Below, piece after piece: positions 1 through 10,700 of a stretch of 32,111 nucleotides of DNA (position 1 is the first letter of the stretch; every line of letters begins with the position of its first letter). The translations under genes were made by a program, and so were the position numbers. A model generated the notes under the pieces. That model made no database searches, was not told the DNA's origin, and was given only the letters and a program-made list of their open reading frames with translations. Source of the stretch: Lewinellaceae bacterium (GTDB lineage: Bacteria > Bacteroidota > Bacteroidia > Chitinophagales > Saprospiraceae); NCBI GenBank assembly GCA_024639065.1, contig JAHEJC010000024.1, forward strand, positions 1-32,111. The letters run 5' to 3'.

Positions 1-956
1 TTGTTTATCAAGGAGGTATTTATACTGCCATTGGTACGGATACGGTTGCTAACTGTTTTGATAAGAGGATCTTGGAAGTTGGTTGGGAGTGTTGCAATAT
101 CATAGATGGAGGATTGATTATGAGTGATGAAGAAGGATGTAGTAGTTATGACGCAGAAGTCATCGAGAGTATTATTGATCCATTTGGGGGCAGTGGTGCA
201 CCATTAGAATTCATTTGGATGAAGACCACGGATCCTTCACTTCCGATCATGCAATGGACTCCAATATTTGATGCTACTCAGGCATCCTATGATCCGGGTA
301 TAATTACAGAAACTACTTATTTTGTCAGATGCGCCAGAAGACAAAGTTGTATTGAATATCTGGAAAGTAATGCAGTTGTCAAACGAATTTCACGCACTTC
401 AGCAATCTCAGATTCAATAAGTATATTGGATGAATCAGTTTGTGATGCTGAGGATGGCAGATTGATTATACCGGTTAGTAATCATAATTTTGGTCCTTAT
501 TTTGTCAAGATAACTTTCAATGGAAATCAAGAGATGTTCTATGGACAGTTCGTTGATAGCGTGATCGTGATCAAGAACCTAAAACCAGGGACTTATACGG
601 ATCTAATAATCAGAAATGCGCGAGGTTGTTTATCTGATGTCATTGAAGGTCCATTTGTAATTGAAGAATTTGATTGCACATCCGTATTGGGGACAAATAC
701 GAATGTCACCTTGTATCCCAATCCTGCGACTAAAATCATTAATGTAGACTATGAGCCTACAATGGGTGATAAGTTAGTCACTCTGGAAGTTGTGGATATG
801 ACTGGTATTGTGATTACCCATATCAAGCGTGATGTGAGTAAATTGAGCAAAGTTACTGAGCGAATTAATGTAGAAAATGTAAGAAGTGGAATGTATTACA
901 TTAGAATAATTAAAAGGGATTCAATCAAGTACATTCCTGTAGAAATTGTAAACTAA
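1..956 (+). CDS. T9SS cargo protein, 3' portion (gene enters from left edge)
   Basis: The frame is open from base 3 with no stop, so the gene begins outside the window; the TTG at 72 is merely the first possible start inside it. About 318 C-terminal residues are present. The last roughly 80 residues form a T9SS type A sorting domain: they open with the LYPNPA motif near base 712, contain alternating beta-strand residues and the SGMYYIRI segment, and end at VEIVN. This domain normally directs export across the outer membrane by the type IX system and is then removed. The upstream part has paired cysteines and Ig/PKD-like beta-sandwich character (for example TTYFVRCARRQSC) but no domain I can name. 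It is followed by a strong terminator, so it ends its transcription unit. Function beyond being a secreted or surface protein is unknown. Confidence 0.85.
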   Translation, partial: VYQGGIYTAIGTDTVANCFDKRILEVGWECCNIIDGGLIMSDEEGCSSYDAEVIESIIDPFGGSGAPLEFIWMKTTDPSLPIMQWTPIFDATQASYDPGIITETTYFVRCARRQSCIEYLESNAVVKRISRTSAISDSISILDESVCDAEDGRLIIPVSNHNFGPYFVKITFNGNQEMFYGQFVDSVIVIKNLKPGTYTDLIIRNARGCLSDVIEGPFVIEEFDCTSVLGTNTNVTLYPNPATKIINVDYEPTMGDKLVTLEVVDMTGIVITHIKRDVSKLSKVTERINVENVRSGMYYIRIIKRDSIKYIPVEIVN

Positions 957-971
957 GCAATTGAGGAAATT

Positions 972-1008
972 AAAAAGGGCTAACTCTCCGGAGTTTAGCC
1001 CTTTTTTT
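972..1008 (+). terminator. Intrinsic (Rho-independent) terminator
   Basis: An inverted repeat starts 15 bases after the stop codon. The left arm AAAAAGGGCTAACTC pairs with GAGTTTAGCCCTTTTT, with one bulged base, around a TCCG loop, and is followed directly by seven T residues. This is a textbook intrinsic terminator for the T9SS cargo gene ending at 956. Because the stem is flanked by A-run and T-run it could act in both directions, but no minus-strand gene converges on it. Confidence 0.92.
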
Positions 1009-1184
1009 ATGCGCATTTTTCAGATGATATTTATTTGGCATCTATTTTGATACTTACTACTATGATTAATTAACTGTGTATAGATATGAAGTGTAGTCAT
1101 ATTTCATTGGAGTTTGGGATATGGCTTACTTCTATCGCTGATCCCATAATTTTCAGACTCATATTGAAAAATAAGAAAACAGCG

Positions 1185-4100
1185 ATGTATAAAAATAAGG
1201 TTAAGCCTATAATTATATTTAAAAAATTAGTTGTCGTTTCTATATTTTCTTTTTTTGCTATCGCCACAAGCAATGCACAAGAATTAGGTGAAATAAGAAA
1301 TTTTTTAGGAAATTATGATTATACGATCATCGGAAACACCCAACATCTAAAAGATGATTGTAACCGAATTGATAAATCCCAGGCTTTTTTAGATATTCCT
1401 GACGGGGCAATCCCGGTTGCAGCCTACTTATATTGGTCAGGGAGTAGTCAATTTGTTTCTACTTCTCCCTACATCGATGACGATATAAAATTAAATGGCA
1501 AAAAGATAACTGCTCAGCGGACTTGGACAGCAAGTACAAGAAAAGAGGGTACACTCTATCATTCCTATGGTGCTTTTGCTGATGTAACCTCCCTGGTGCA
1601 ATCCTCAAAAAGAATTGAGATTTCTGATTTGTGGTGGAATAATTCTTTTTTATGTGAGGAACATAGTGCCTATGGTGGATGGGTTTTATTGTTTGTATAT
1701 AATCATCCGGCCCTTCCAATGCGTTCAATACATGTCTTTGATGGACTCAAAATGGTTAATGCTTCCAAACCCATAATTCATGCTTGGGATAATATTACAA
1801 TTCCTTCCTGTAATGCTCGATCAAGGTTAGCATTGGTTACTTGGGATGCGGATGAAAATCTAAGCGAAAATATACTGATTGATAAATACATAATTGGGAT
1901 AAATGAATTAGGCTTTGATCAATCGGACTTAGACATAGACATGATCTCATTACCTCCAACCACATCTTTTGGACCATCTTCCATCATAAAAATGGATAAG
2001 TCTTCTTTTGAGGATCAGTTTGTAGTGCAATTATCTGTTGTAGATTTTATTTTTTGTTCTGATCAATGTGACTTTACCTTACCTGCAGATACAACCCTTT
2101 TCTGCGATACTGAATTAGACTCTATTGAGGCTGGTCAGGCGAGCTCATCCTGCAATTTGGACATTTCATTCCAAGATATTGTTATTGGCACCTGTCCTAA
2201 AGTGGTAAAAAGAAATTGGATTGGCAAGCCTAGATTAGATGAGCTTTGTGAAGAACAGACGTTGGTGTTCTACCCGTTAAACTGCACTTCATTTGAAGCT
2301 ATTAATTGTAGTACTGGTGGGATGGAGCCAATAATTAATCAGAATCACTGTTCACAGATTAAAGCATCTTCATTTTGTCGCCCCATGTCGGAAAATAGTT
2401 GTGTGTTTAGAAAAAACGATCCAAATACACCAGGACAAATTGCGGATGCTATTTGCGCCGCAGGATGGAATAGCAAGGAATGGGTAGATGGTTCTAATAA
2501 GTCATTTACATTTAATATACAATTTAGTAGTGAAGAGGTGGGATGTTTGACTAGTGTAACCTTCTATGAGAAAGTAAACAGTATTCAAGTAAACGGGAAT
2601 CCTGATCGGGTAAACTATCCAAGAAATTTTGGCCTAGTAGTTTCCAAAAATGGAGAAGAAATTTTTCGAGATATTCAACAATCAACTTCATTGGATTGGA
2701 CCTTTCAAGAATTACGTTTTGATGGACTGGAAGGATTTTGTTACGAAAGTGAAGCATTATATACATTTGAATTACAAGCATTCAATCCGCAATATTATAC
2801 CTATTCTTCAATTTGGGAAATTGATGAAGTTTCGATTAATGGTTGTTGTGCATCCCCAGTCTATGGTACTCAACAATTAACTATAGTAGATACCATAGCA
2901 CCGAAAATAAATTGTGAATTATCCAATGCAACTTTTAGTTGTGATCATATCAATCCTTTTAATCGGTTTTTAGCCTGGCATAATCAGAATTTGGAACAAT
3001 TGGAGTCATGTGTCACTGACGATTGTAGTAGTGCGCTTAATATCTCTTCAGATTTTTCTTTAAATAATATTGATATGACCTGCGGTAATACAGGCTCTAC
3101 AACCATCATCTATACAGTTACAGATGATTGTGGAAATGCAGCGTCTTTGACTTTAAGTGCAAGGATTGAAGACAATCAAGCACCTATAGTGAAATGTAGA
3201 GACTTGAGTGTTCAAGTTATCGAAGGACAAGTAAGCTTGCTTACTGCAGAACAAGTTGATAATGGATCTGAGGATGGTTGTGGGGACATTATGCAACTAG
3301 ATTTGGTAGTACCTGAAATGGCAGTTGAAGATTGTGGTAACATTGTCTTAGGTCAGTTAATAGGAGTAGATGCTTGTGGTCTTGCCGATACGTGTTCATT
3401 CAATATGACCATAATGTGCTATGATCTTGCTCTGGTAAAGCAAGTAAGAGGTGACCAATCTTTTGTATTAGGTGATACGGTCATCTTTGACCTTTTTATA
3501 ATTAATCAGGGTAATATTGGTGCTACTTCTGTTGACGTCGTGGACTATCTTCCTCCTGGTTTGAAGGTGCTTTCAGATGATTGGATCACATCAGATAATG
3601 GTGTAGCTTATTTTAGGATGGATAAAACCTTAGAACCTGGGGATACCATAAAAATAGAATTACATACACTTATTAATTCTCTAACTGAATCCAGCTCATT
3701 GATTAACCGAGCAGAACTATTTGCCTCGTCAGTTGAAGAGAATTACCTGAATGTAGATGTTGATTCTAAACCGGATGAAAATCCGGAAAATGACGTGGTA
3801 GTAGATAATGCGATAAATAATGAAGAAGGGGATGAAGATGATCACGACATCGCTATCTTAAATGTCGATTTTTATGATTTAGCCATTGAGAAAAACATTG
3901 AAGAGGATACATTACTAGCGGGTGGGGCTGCAACCTTTACGTTTGTCTTAGAGAATCAAGGAACATTACCAATTTATGATATTGAAATAGTTGACTATTT
4001 GCCTCAGGGTTTTGAAATTCAATCCAATATATGGCAAATTGAAAATGAATTTGCTAAGCTTATAGTTGATTCAATCTTGCCTGGAGAAAATTTGGAATTT

Positions 4101-6245
4101 GAGTTGATCTTGAATATACCGGAGACAATTGAATCAAAAATTGAGACAAACGCTGTCGAAATAAGCAGTGCGGTTGATTATTCTGGAAAACCCATAGTTG
4201 ATATTGATTCTGATTACGACCAGAATCCAACTAATGATTTAGAAGATTCAGATGATTTTTCTGCAGTATCCTTTTCCATTTTGAATTGTAATCTCCTCGT
4301 GGATGAAGATTTAATTTTAATGCCTAGTTGTCCAGAAGGGAATGATGGATCAATTGAAATCAACGTAACGGGTGGAGACTTACCGTATAGGTTCTTATGG
4401 TCGAATGGAGAGACAACCCAGAATATTGAAAACCTATCTGCTGGAATATATCGACTATCTATGGTTGATAAATTTGGCTGTACTATTGAGAAGGAGTTTT
4501 TAATTAATGATCCAGATGGCCTGAGTTGTTCCATTTCGATTGAAACAGATTTCTTTGGTTTTGGAGTCAGTAAATCCGGAGCTCAGGATGGTCAGGTTCG
4601 TCTAGATGTCACCGGCGGAAATGGACCTTATAGTATCGCCTGGAATACGGGTGATACAACTGCATCCATCACTAATTTAGGTGCGGGGGAATATCACGTA
4701 TCCGTGACAGATGCAAATGGATGTATTTGCGTAAGTGCAGTAAAACTTACAGCACCTCAACCACTGGATTGTGGAATCATTTTACTAGCTCCAATATCTT
4801 GTCCTGGATTCAATGATGCTTCTTTAGGCATCGAAGTGAGAGGGGGAGTAGAGCCCTATACCTATTTATGGAATACCCAAGATTCAAATCAAGAATTGAC
4901 AGATCTTCGAGTGGGCATTTATAGAGTTACGGTATCCGATCGATTAGGAGATACTTGTATTTCAATGCTTGAAGTAGAACCACCGACGCCTTTGGCAGCG
5001 AGTGCTAGCGCTAAAGCGGAAAATTGTATTGCCAGGAATGGTGGCATTGAGTTAATAGTTGATGGAGGAGCACTACCTTATTCATTTATGTGGAATACGG
5101 GTGATACTTTACAGAATCTAAATGACTTAGCTACCGGCAACTATATGGTTACAATCTCGGATGCCAATGGTTGTACTTTTGTACTTGAGCAAACGGTGGA
5201 CCAAATTGAGTGTGCCGGTGTTGGTGACTTTGTATGGAAAGACCTCAATCAAAATGGTATACAAGATGAAGACGAACCTGGAGTAAATGGAATGACCATA
5301 TTACTTCGAAATGCGATAACCTTGGAAATCTTGGATACGTTTATTACAACCACCAATGAGCTTACAGGCGTCGATGGCTATTATTTATTTGAGAATGTAG
5401 AATCGGGAATTTATCAAGTAATATTTCTTAAAGACAATACTTTTGAATTTACGATTTCAAATGCAGGCGATGCAAAAATTGACTCCGATGCCGATCCCAA
5501 TACTGGGGTTAGCTTTTCTTTTATGATCGAGCCTGGAGAGTTGTTGGAGAGTATTGATGCGGGAGTCATTTTGTACAATATCATCGGAGACAAGATATGG
5601 TTTGATCAGAACAGTGATGGTATTCAGGGTAGTGATGAGCAAGGCCTGGCAAACATAAAAATTTATCTAACTGATTCGAGTGGTATCATTTTGGATTCTG
5701 TGTTTAGTGATCAAAATGGAAATTACTTATTTAATAGACTGGATAGCGGAATATATAGAATATCTGCGCTTTTACCCCAGGAAATTGATGGAAACCCAGT
5801 TGAATTTACCCTTATTCAAGCGGGTGATGATCCTGAAATCGATAATGATATAGATCCGATTAGTTCATTGTCGCCCATTATTGTAATTACAAGCTGTACA
5901 CAAATCCGTTCTGTGGATATTGGCATACGAGCATTAACACAACAATGGATCTCGCAAGATACAGATGAGTTCTCATCTTCATTTAGTGATCCGATTCTTT
6001 TTCCAAATCCAGGTTCAGGTCTAATCAATATTCACATCCCCATTCACCCATCAACTAAGGCTGTTGAGCTTCTACTCTTCGATGCACAAGGAAAGAACCT
6101 CAAGACATGGGAGGAGAAGAATGAATTGATGACAACTATGATATATAGTCAGATGGATGTCTCCTTATATAATGGAGGCGTGTATTATGTTCAAATTATT
6201 TCAAATGATCAATTAAGAACAATTTCTTTTGAAATCTTAAGATAG
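1185..6245 (+). CDS. Large multidomain T9SS surface protein (DUF11, SprB-like and SdrD-B-like repeats)
   Basis: I place the start at the ATG at 1185 (1,686 residues), not the in-frame ATG at 1086, because MYKNKVKPIIIFKK followed by a hydrophobic stretch and SNAQ reads as a signal peptide. In order: an N-terminal beta domain (about 35-320) with YLYWSGS and IKLNGKKI motifs common in Bacteroidota surface proteins; a cysteine-rich region with HYR-like DDCGN...DNQAPIVKC segments (about 320-740); two DUF11 repeats (about 744 and 894 onward, each with VDYLPxG); four SprB-like repeats (about 1044-1340, with TGGxxPY...WNTGDT and GxYxVTVSDxxGC); two SdrD B-like repeats (about 1344 and 1464, GDxxWxDxNxxGIQ, probably calcium binding); and a T9SS sorting domain from about 1602 (LFPNPGSG). 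A cell-surface or secreted adhesin-like role is inferred. It is convergent with gltD, 28 bases away. Confidence 0.88.
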   Translation: MYKNKVKPIIIFKKLVVVSIFSFFAIATSNAQELGEIRNFLGNYDYTIIGNTQHLKDDCNRIDKSQAFLDIPDGAIPVAAYLYWSGSSQFVSTSPYIDDDIKLNGKKITAQRTWTASTRKEGTLYHSYGAFADVTSLVQSSKRIEISDLWWNNSFLCEEHSAYGGWVLLFVYNHPALPMRSIHVFDGLKMVNASKPIIHAWDNITIPSCNARSRLALVTWDADENLSENILIDKYIIGINELGFDQSDLDIDMISLPPTTSFGPSSIIKMDKSSFEDQFVVQLSVVDFIFCSDQCDFTLPADTTLFCDTELDSIEAGQASSSCNLDISFQDIVIGTCPKVVKRNWIGKPRLDELCEEQTLVFYPLNCTSFEAINCSTGGMEPIINQNHCSQIKASSFCRPMSENSCVFRKNDPNTPGQIADAICAAGWNSKEWVDGSNKSFTFNIQFSSEEVGCLTSVTFYEKVNSIQVNGNPDRVNYPRNFGLVVSKNGEEIFRDIQQSTSLDWTFQELRFDGLEGFCYESEALYTFELQAFNPQYYTYSSIWEIDEVSINGCCASPVYGTQQLTIVDTIAPKINCELSNATFSCDHINPFNRFLAWHNQNLEQLESCVTDDCSSALNISSDFSLNNIDMTCGNTGSTTIIYTVTDDCGNAASLTLSARIEDNQAPIVKCRDLSVQVIEGQVSLLTAEQVDNGSEDGCGDIMQLDLVVPEMAVEDCGNIVLGQLIGVDACGLADTCSFNMTIMCYDLALVKQVRGDQSFVLGDTVIFDLFIINQGNIGATSVDVVDYLPPGLKVLSDDWITSDNGVAYFRMDKTLEPGDTIKIELHTLINSLTESSSLINRAELFASSVEENYLNVDVDSKPDENPENDVVVDNAINNEEGDEDDHDIAILNVDFYDLAIEKNIEEDTLLAGGAATFTFVLENQGTLPIYDIEIVDYLPQGFEIQSNIWQIENEFAKLIVDSILPGENLEFELILNIPETIESKIETNAVEISSAVDYSGKPIVDIDSDYDQNPTNDLEDSDDFSAVSFSILNCNLLVDEDLILMPSCPEGNDGSIEINVTGGDLPYRFLWSNGETTQNIENLSAGIYRLSMVDKFGCTIEKEFLINDPDGLSCSISIETDFFGFGVSKSGAQDGQVRLDVTGGNGPYSIAWNTGDTTASITNLGAGEYHVSVTDANGCICVSAVKLTAPQPLDCGIILLAPISCPGFNDASLGIEVRGGVEPYTYLWNTQDSNQELTDLRVGIYRVTVSDRLGDTCISMLEVEPPTPLAASASAKAENCIARNGGIELIVDGGALPYSFMWNTGDTLQNLNDLATGNYMVTISDANGCTFVLEQTVDQIECAGVGDFVWKDLNQNGIQDEDEPGVNGMTILLRNAITLEILDTFITTTNELTGVDGYYLFENVESGIYQVIFLKDNTFEFTISNAGDAKIDSDADPNTGVSFSFMIEPGELLESIDAGVILYNIIGDKIWFDQNSDGIQGSDEQGLANIKIYLTDSSGIILDSVFSDQNGNYLFNRLDSGIYRISALLPQEIDGNPVEFTLIQAGDDPEIDNDIDPISSLSPIIVITSCTQIRSVDIGIRALTQQWISQDTDEFSSSFSDPILFPNPGSGLINIHIPIHPSTKAVELLLFDAQGKNLKTWEEKNELMTTMIYSQMDVSLYNGGVYYVQIISNDQLRTISFEILR

Positions 6246-6273
6246 GATAAAACCGCAATGGTCATAAATTTAA

Positions 6274-7695
6274 TTAAGCGTGGGTTTTCAAGTAGTTATT
6301 TACTTCTAAAGCCGCTTTTCTGCCCTCAGCGATTGCCCATACGACCAGCGATTGTCCTCTTCTACCATCCCCAGCGGCAAAAATATTTTCTTTCGAAGTC
6401 TGATAACCTTCGGTCATAATATTACCACGTGGATCCAAAGAAAGATCAAGCGATTCTAATAATCCTTTTTTTTGAGGGTGCAGATAACCCACGCATAAGA
6501 ATGCCAAGTCGCAATCAATAACCCTTTCCGTTTCAGGCAATGCTTTGAGTTGTGATTTACCATTTTCTCCAGAAACCCATTCTACATTAACAATTCTCAA
6601 TCCGGTTAGATTATTATGGTTGTCTTTTATAAACTCTTTGGTAAGGATAGACCATTCCCTTTCACACCCTTCTTCATGTGAAGTGGATGTACGCAGGACC
6701 ATTGGCCATTCAGGCCAGGGGTTTTCCGCTGAACGTTCTGTAGGCGGTTTACCTAAAATCTCTATTTGGGTCACCGATTTTGCATGATGCCTATTGGACG
6801 TTCCTACGCAATCCGACCCGGTATCACCACCACCAATGACGAGCACGTGTTTATCTTTCGCATCAATCCATTTATTTGGATCCACACTATCGCCCGCATT
6901 TTGCCGATTATTCATTTCTAAAAACTCCATGGCAAAATGGATACCGTTTGCATCCCGTCCTTGAATATTAAGATCCCTGGGAATCGTAGAACCTATGCAC
7001 AAGACTAGAGCATCATACTCATTCATTATCTTCGATGTTTCGGCCCCAATATTTGTGTTCGGTTGGAAATTAATGCCTTCTTCCTCCATAATTTTAAGTC
7101 TTCGGTCGAGGACCCATTTTTCTAATTTAAAATCTGGAATCCCATACCTTAATAACCCACCGAATCGATCTTTACGTTCGAAGAGAGTCACTTCATGACC
7201 AGCCTTATTTAATTGATCGGCTGCAGCCAAACCGGATGGTCCTGACCCAATTACAGCAACCTTTTTTCCGGTTCTAACCATTGGAGGACTTGCTTTTACA
7301 TAACCTGCTTCAAAGGCTTTTTCAATAATAGCCTTTTCAATATATTCGATCGTTACTGGAGGCTGGTTAATACCTAGTACACAAGATCCTTCACAAGGAG
7401 CCGGGCATATGCGACCAGTAAATTCTGGAAAGTTATTGGTGCTTTTTAGAATACGGTATGCATTTTCCCATTGTTCATCGGACACGGCTTCATTGAATTC
7501 AGGGATGATATTACCTAGCGGGCATCCCATATGACAAAATGGAGTTCCACAATCCATGCATCGATCGGCCTGTTCAATAACTTGAGACTTAGGACTGGCA
7601 ATGTATATTTCCTTGTAATCATTGACACGATCAGCGGCAGGTCGTTTTGATTCTAAGGTTCGCGTATGTTTTAAAAATCCTCTGGGATCTGACAT
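6274..7695 (-). CDS. gltD: Glutamate synthase (NADPH) small subunit
   Basis: Small subunit of glutamate synthase. It takes electrons from NADPH through FAD and iron-sulfur clusters to the large subunit, which converts 2-oxoglutarate plus glutamine to two glutamates in the cytoplasm. The 473 residues match the family length. Visible features: the N-terminal cluster cysteines C46, C49, C54, C58 and C97, C101, C105; the FAD-binding VIGSGPSGLAAA at about 148-159; the second dinucleotide site VIGGGDTGSD near 288; and the C-terminal FAAGDGRRGQSLVVWAI segment that contacts FAD. It follows gltB with a 10-base gap on the same strand, so the two are surely co-transcribed. No truncation or missing key residue was seen. 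Identity is certain at family level; NADPH rather than NADH preference is inferred. Confidence 0.96.
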   Translation of the reverse strand: MSDPRGFLKHTRTLESKRPAADRVNDYKEIYIASPKSQVIEQADRCMDCGTPFCHMGCPLGNIIPEFNEAVSDEQWENAYRILKSTNNFPEFTGRICPAPCEGSCVLGINQPPVTIEYIEKAIIEKAFEAGYVKASPPMVRTGKKVAVIGSGPSGLAAADQLNKAGHEVTLFERKDRFGGLLRYGIPDFKLEKWVLDRRLKIMEEEGINFQPNTNIGAETSKIMNEYDALVLCIGSTIPRDLNIQGRDANGIHFAMEFLEMNNRQNAGDSVDPNKWIDAKDKHVLVIGGGDTGSDCVGTSNRHHAKSVTQIEILGKPPTERSAENPWPEWPMVLRTSTSHEEGCEREWSILTKEFIKDNHNNLTGLRIVNVEWVSGENGKSQLKALPETERVIDCDLAFLCVGYLHPQKKGLLESLDLSLDPRGNIMTEGYQTSKENIFAAGDGRRGQSLVVWAIAEGRKAALEVNNYLKTHA

Positions 7696-7705
7696 TTACT
7701 CTGGA

Positions 7706-10700
7706 TTAGGCAGTTTTAATTAATGGAGTATTCTCCGGTTTCTTTCCGTCTCTTGCTGCCAATACTTTTTTGTATTCTATTGGCATTACTTTAATGAAGT
7801 GTGGTATTATTTCTTCCCATCTTTCCAGAAGATCAAATCCTTTCTTGCTGCTTGTATTCCAGCAATGATTCCTGATTAAATCTCTCACTATTTCTTGATC
7901 TTCTGGTGTGAGCAATTCAAGCTCTACCGATTCCATATTACAAGATTGTTTGAATGTATTATGCTCATCTAGGACATAGGCTATACCGCCACTCATACCG
8001 GCAGCAAAGTTTTTACCCGTTTTCCCAATTACGACAACCATGCCTCCAGTCATGTATTCGCAACAATGATCACCCACACCTTCTACCACTGCTTTTACCC
8101 CGGAGTTGCGAACACAGAATCGTTCACCAGCCATACCTTTGATGTATGCTTCACCGGAAGTGGCTCCATAAAATGCAACATTACCTATTATTATGTTTTC
8201 TCCTGCGTCAAAAGTTGCTTCTCGGGCATGGGTCACAATTAATTTGCCTCCAGATAATCCTTTACCAAAATAATCATTAGCCTCACCTTCCAGAATAAAC
8301 TTAATTCCTTTAGTGGTAAAAGCACCGAAACTTTGACCTGCAGACCCCCTGAATCTAAATTCAATAGTATCCTCTGGTAAACCATCTTTTTTGAACAGCT
8401 TAGAAATTTCATTAGAAAGCATGGCACCAGTGGCTCGATCGGTATTTTTAATGTTCAGTTCACTGGTAATAGGAGCCCCGGATTCAATTGATATTTTTGC
8501 CCGTTTGAGTAATTTCCAATCCAGTACTTTATCCAATTCGTGGTCTTGCTCGACCCGGTTAAATTTTCCGACATTTTTGAATTTGGGGTCCTGGTAAAAT
8601 AAGCTATCAAGCTGGATATTTTTATACTTCCAATGGGTCAAACCATTTCTTTTTTTGAGTAAATCTGCTCGGCCAATCATTTCATTCACTGTTCTAAAGC
8701 CAAGAGAAGCCATAATCTCACGTAAATCCTCAGCCAGAAACTTAAAAAAATTAACCACGTGATCCGGATCACCATTAAAACGTTTTCGAAGTTCTTTATC
8801 TTGAGTAGCTATACCTACCGGACAGGTGTTGAGGTGACATTTTCGCATCATTATGCATCCTTCAACTATTAATGCTGCTGTGGCTATTCCCCATTCTTCA
8901 GCACCTAATAATGCGGCTATAGCAATGTCTCTTCCTGTTCTGAGTTGACCATCCGTCTGTAATACAACTCGGTCTCTCAACTTGTTGCGAACTAGGGTTT
9001 GCTGAGCTTCCGCAATACCCAATTCCCATGGCAGGCCCGCATGTCGGATTGAGGTTATTGGTGATGCTCCAGTTCCCCCATCATGTCCACTAATTAAGAT
9101 GACATCTGCGTGTGCCTTTGCAACACCTGAAGCAATAACTCCGACACCAGCTTTGGAAACCAACTTGACATTGATGCGGGCAGCGCGATTGGCATTTTTT
9201 AGATCAAAAATTAGCTGGGCTAAATCTTCGATACTATATATATCATGGTGGGGTGGAGGAGAGATAAGTCCAACACCTGGAGTCGAATGTCTAACTCGGG
9301 CAATCCATTCATCCACTTTATGCCCTGGGAGCTGACCACCTTCCCCAGGTTTTGCCCCTTGAGCCATTTTAATTTGCAGTTCATCCGCATTCGATAAGTA
9401 ATAACTGGTTACTCCAAACCTTCCTGAAGCTACCTGCTTAATCGCAGATCGCTCCCAATCTCCATTTGCTTTTTTCTCAAACCGGATTTCATCTTCGCCT
9501 CCTTCTCCACTGTTGCTTTTACCACCAATTCGGTTCATGGCGATCGCTAAAGTGGAATGCGCTTCGTGAGAAATCGATCCAAATGACATGGCTCCGGTAG
9601 AAAAACGCTTTAGAATATGCTCGATTGGCTCGACCTCTTCAAGTGGTATTGGGGTTCTTTCTTTGAAGTCAATGATTCCCCTTAGGGTACAGGCTTGAAC
9701 CATTTGATCATTGATCGACTTGGCATAATTCTTATAAATCTTGTAATCTCCTTTTCGAGTTGAATATTGTAATAGATGAATCGTGGTAGGGTTAAATAAG
9801 TGAAATTCACCATCATTTTTCCATTGATAAATTCCACCTACTTCCAGCTCTTCATTATGCTGGGTGGCTTGTTGATACTTTTCAAAGGCTTCCTTTTGCA
9901 GCCCTTCAAATCCAATACCCCCAATTCGGGATATGCTACCTTTAAAACATAAATCTACTACTTCGTTATTCAAACCTAAGATCTCAAAGATTTGAGATCC
10001 TTTATAAGACTTCAATGTAGAGATGCCTATTTTTGAAATAATCTTTAATAATCCTTTGTCTATTGATTTTTTATAATATGAAGCATATGTCTTATTATCA
10101 ATAGAATCATCAAGTTCACCAGCATAGAATAAATCTTGGATCGTTTCAAAAGTCAGATATGGATGAATCGCATCTGCTCCATATCCGATGAGCGTAGCAA
10201 AATGATGAGCTTCCCGGGCATCTCCAGTTTCAATTAAAATCGAAGCTTCATTACGTAAGCCCTTTTCAATCAGTCGGTGATGAACAGCACCTACAGCAAG
10301 TAAAGCGGGAATAGGAATTTTACCAGTACCAGCACCACGGTCGGACAGAATTATTATGTTGTGATCGTTGTTCACTAATTGTTCTGCCTTATCACAGATG
10401 CGCAGTATATTATCTTTTAATCCGTTTTTACCCTTTGAAGGGAAGGTAGTTTCGATAGTTTCGACCATAAAACCATGTGCATTGATATTGGTAATTCTCC
10501 ACATATCTTCTGCATCGAGTATGGGTTGATCCAGGTGTATTTGACGACATGAATTGGCTGCATGTACTGATATATTACCGGATCTTCCTAAATGGGTAAA
10601 TAAAGACATAACCGATCGTTCTCGGATTGGATCAATCGGCGGATTCGTCACTTGAGCAAAAAGTTGCTTGAAGTAGTTAGCCACATGTTGTGGACGGTGT

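Noticed and set aside
1086-1184. ATG at 1086 as the start of the large surface protein
   Set aside because: It would place 33 non-signal residues ahead of a clear signal peptide that begins at the ATG at 1185.
6246-6273. A bidirectional terminator between the convergent T9SS gene and gltD
   Set aside because: Only AAAACC and GGTTTT can pair, far apart and without a T-run; not convincing.
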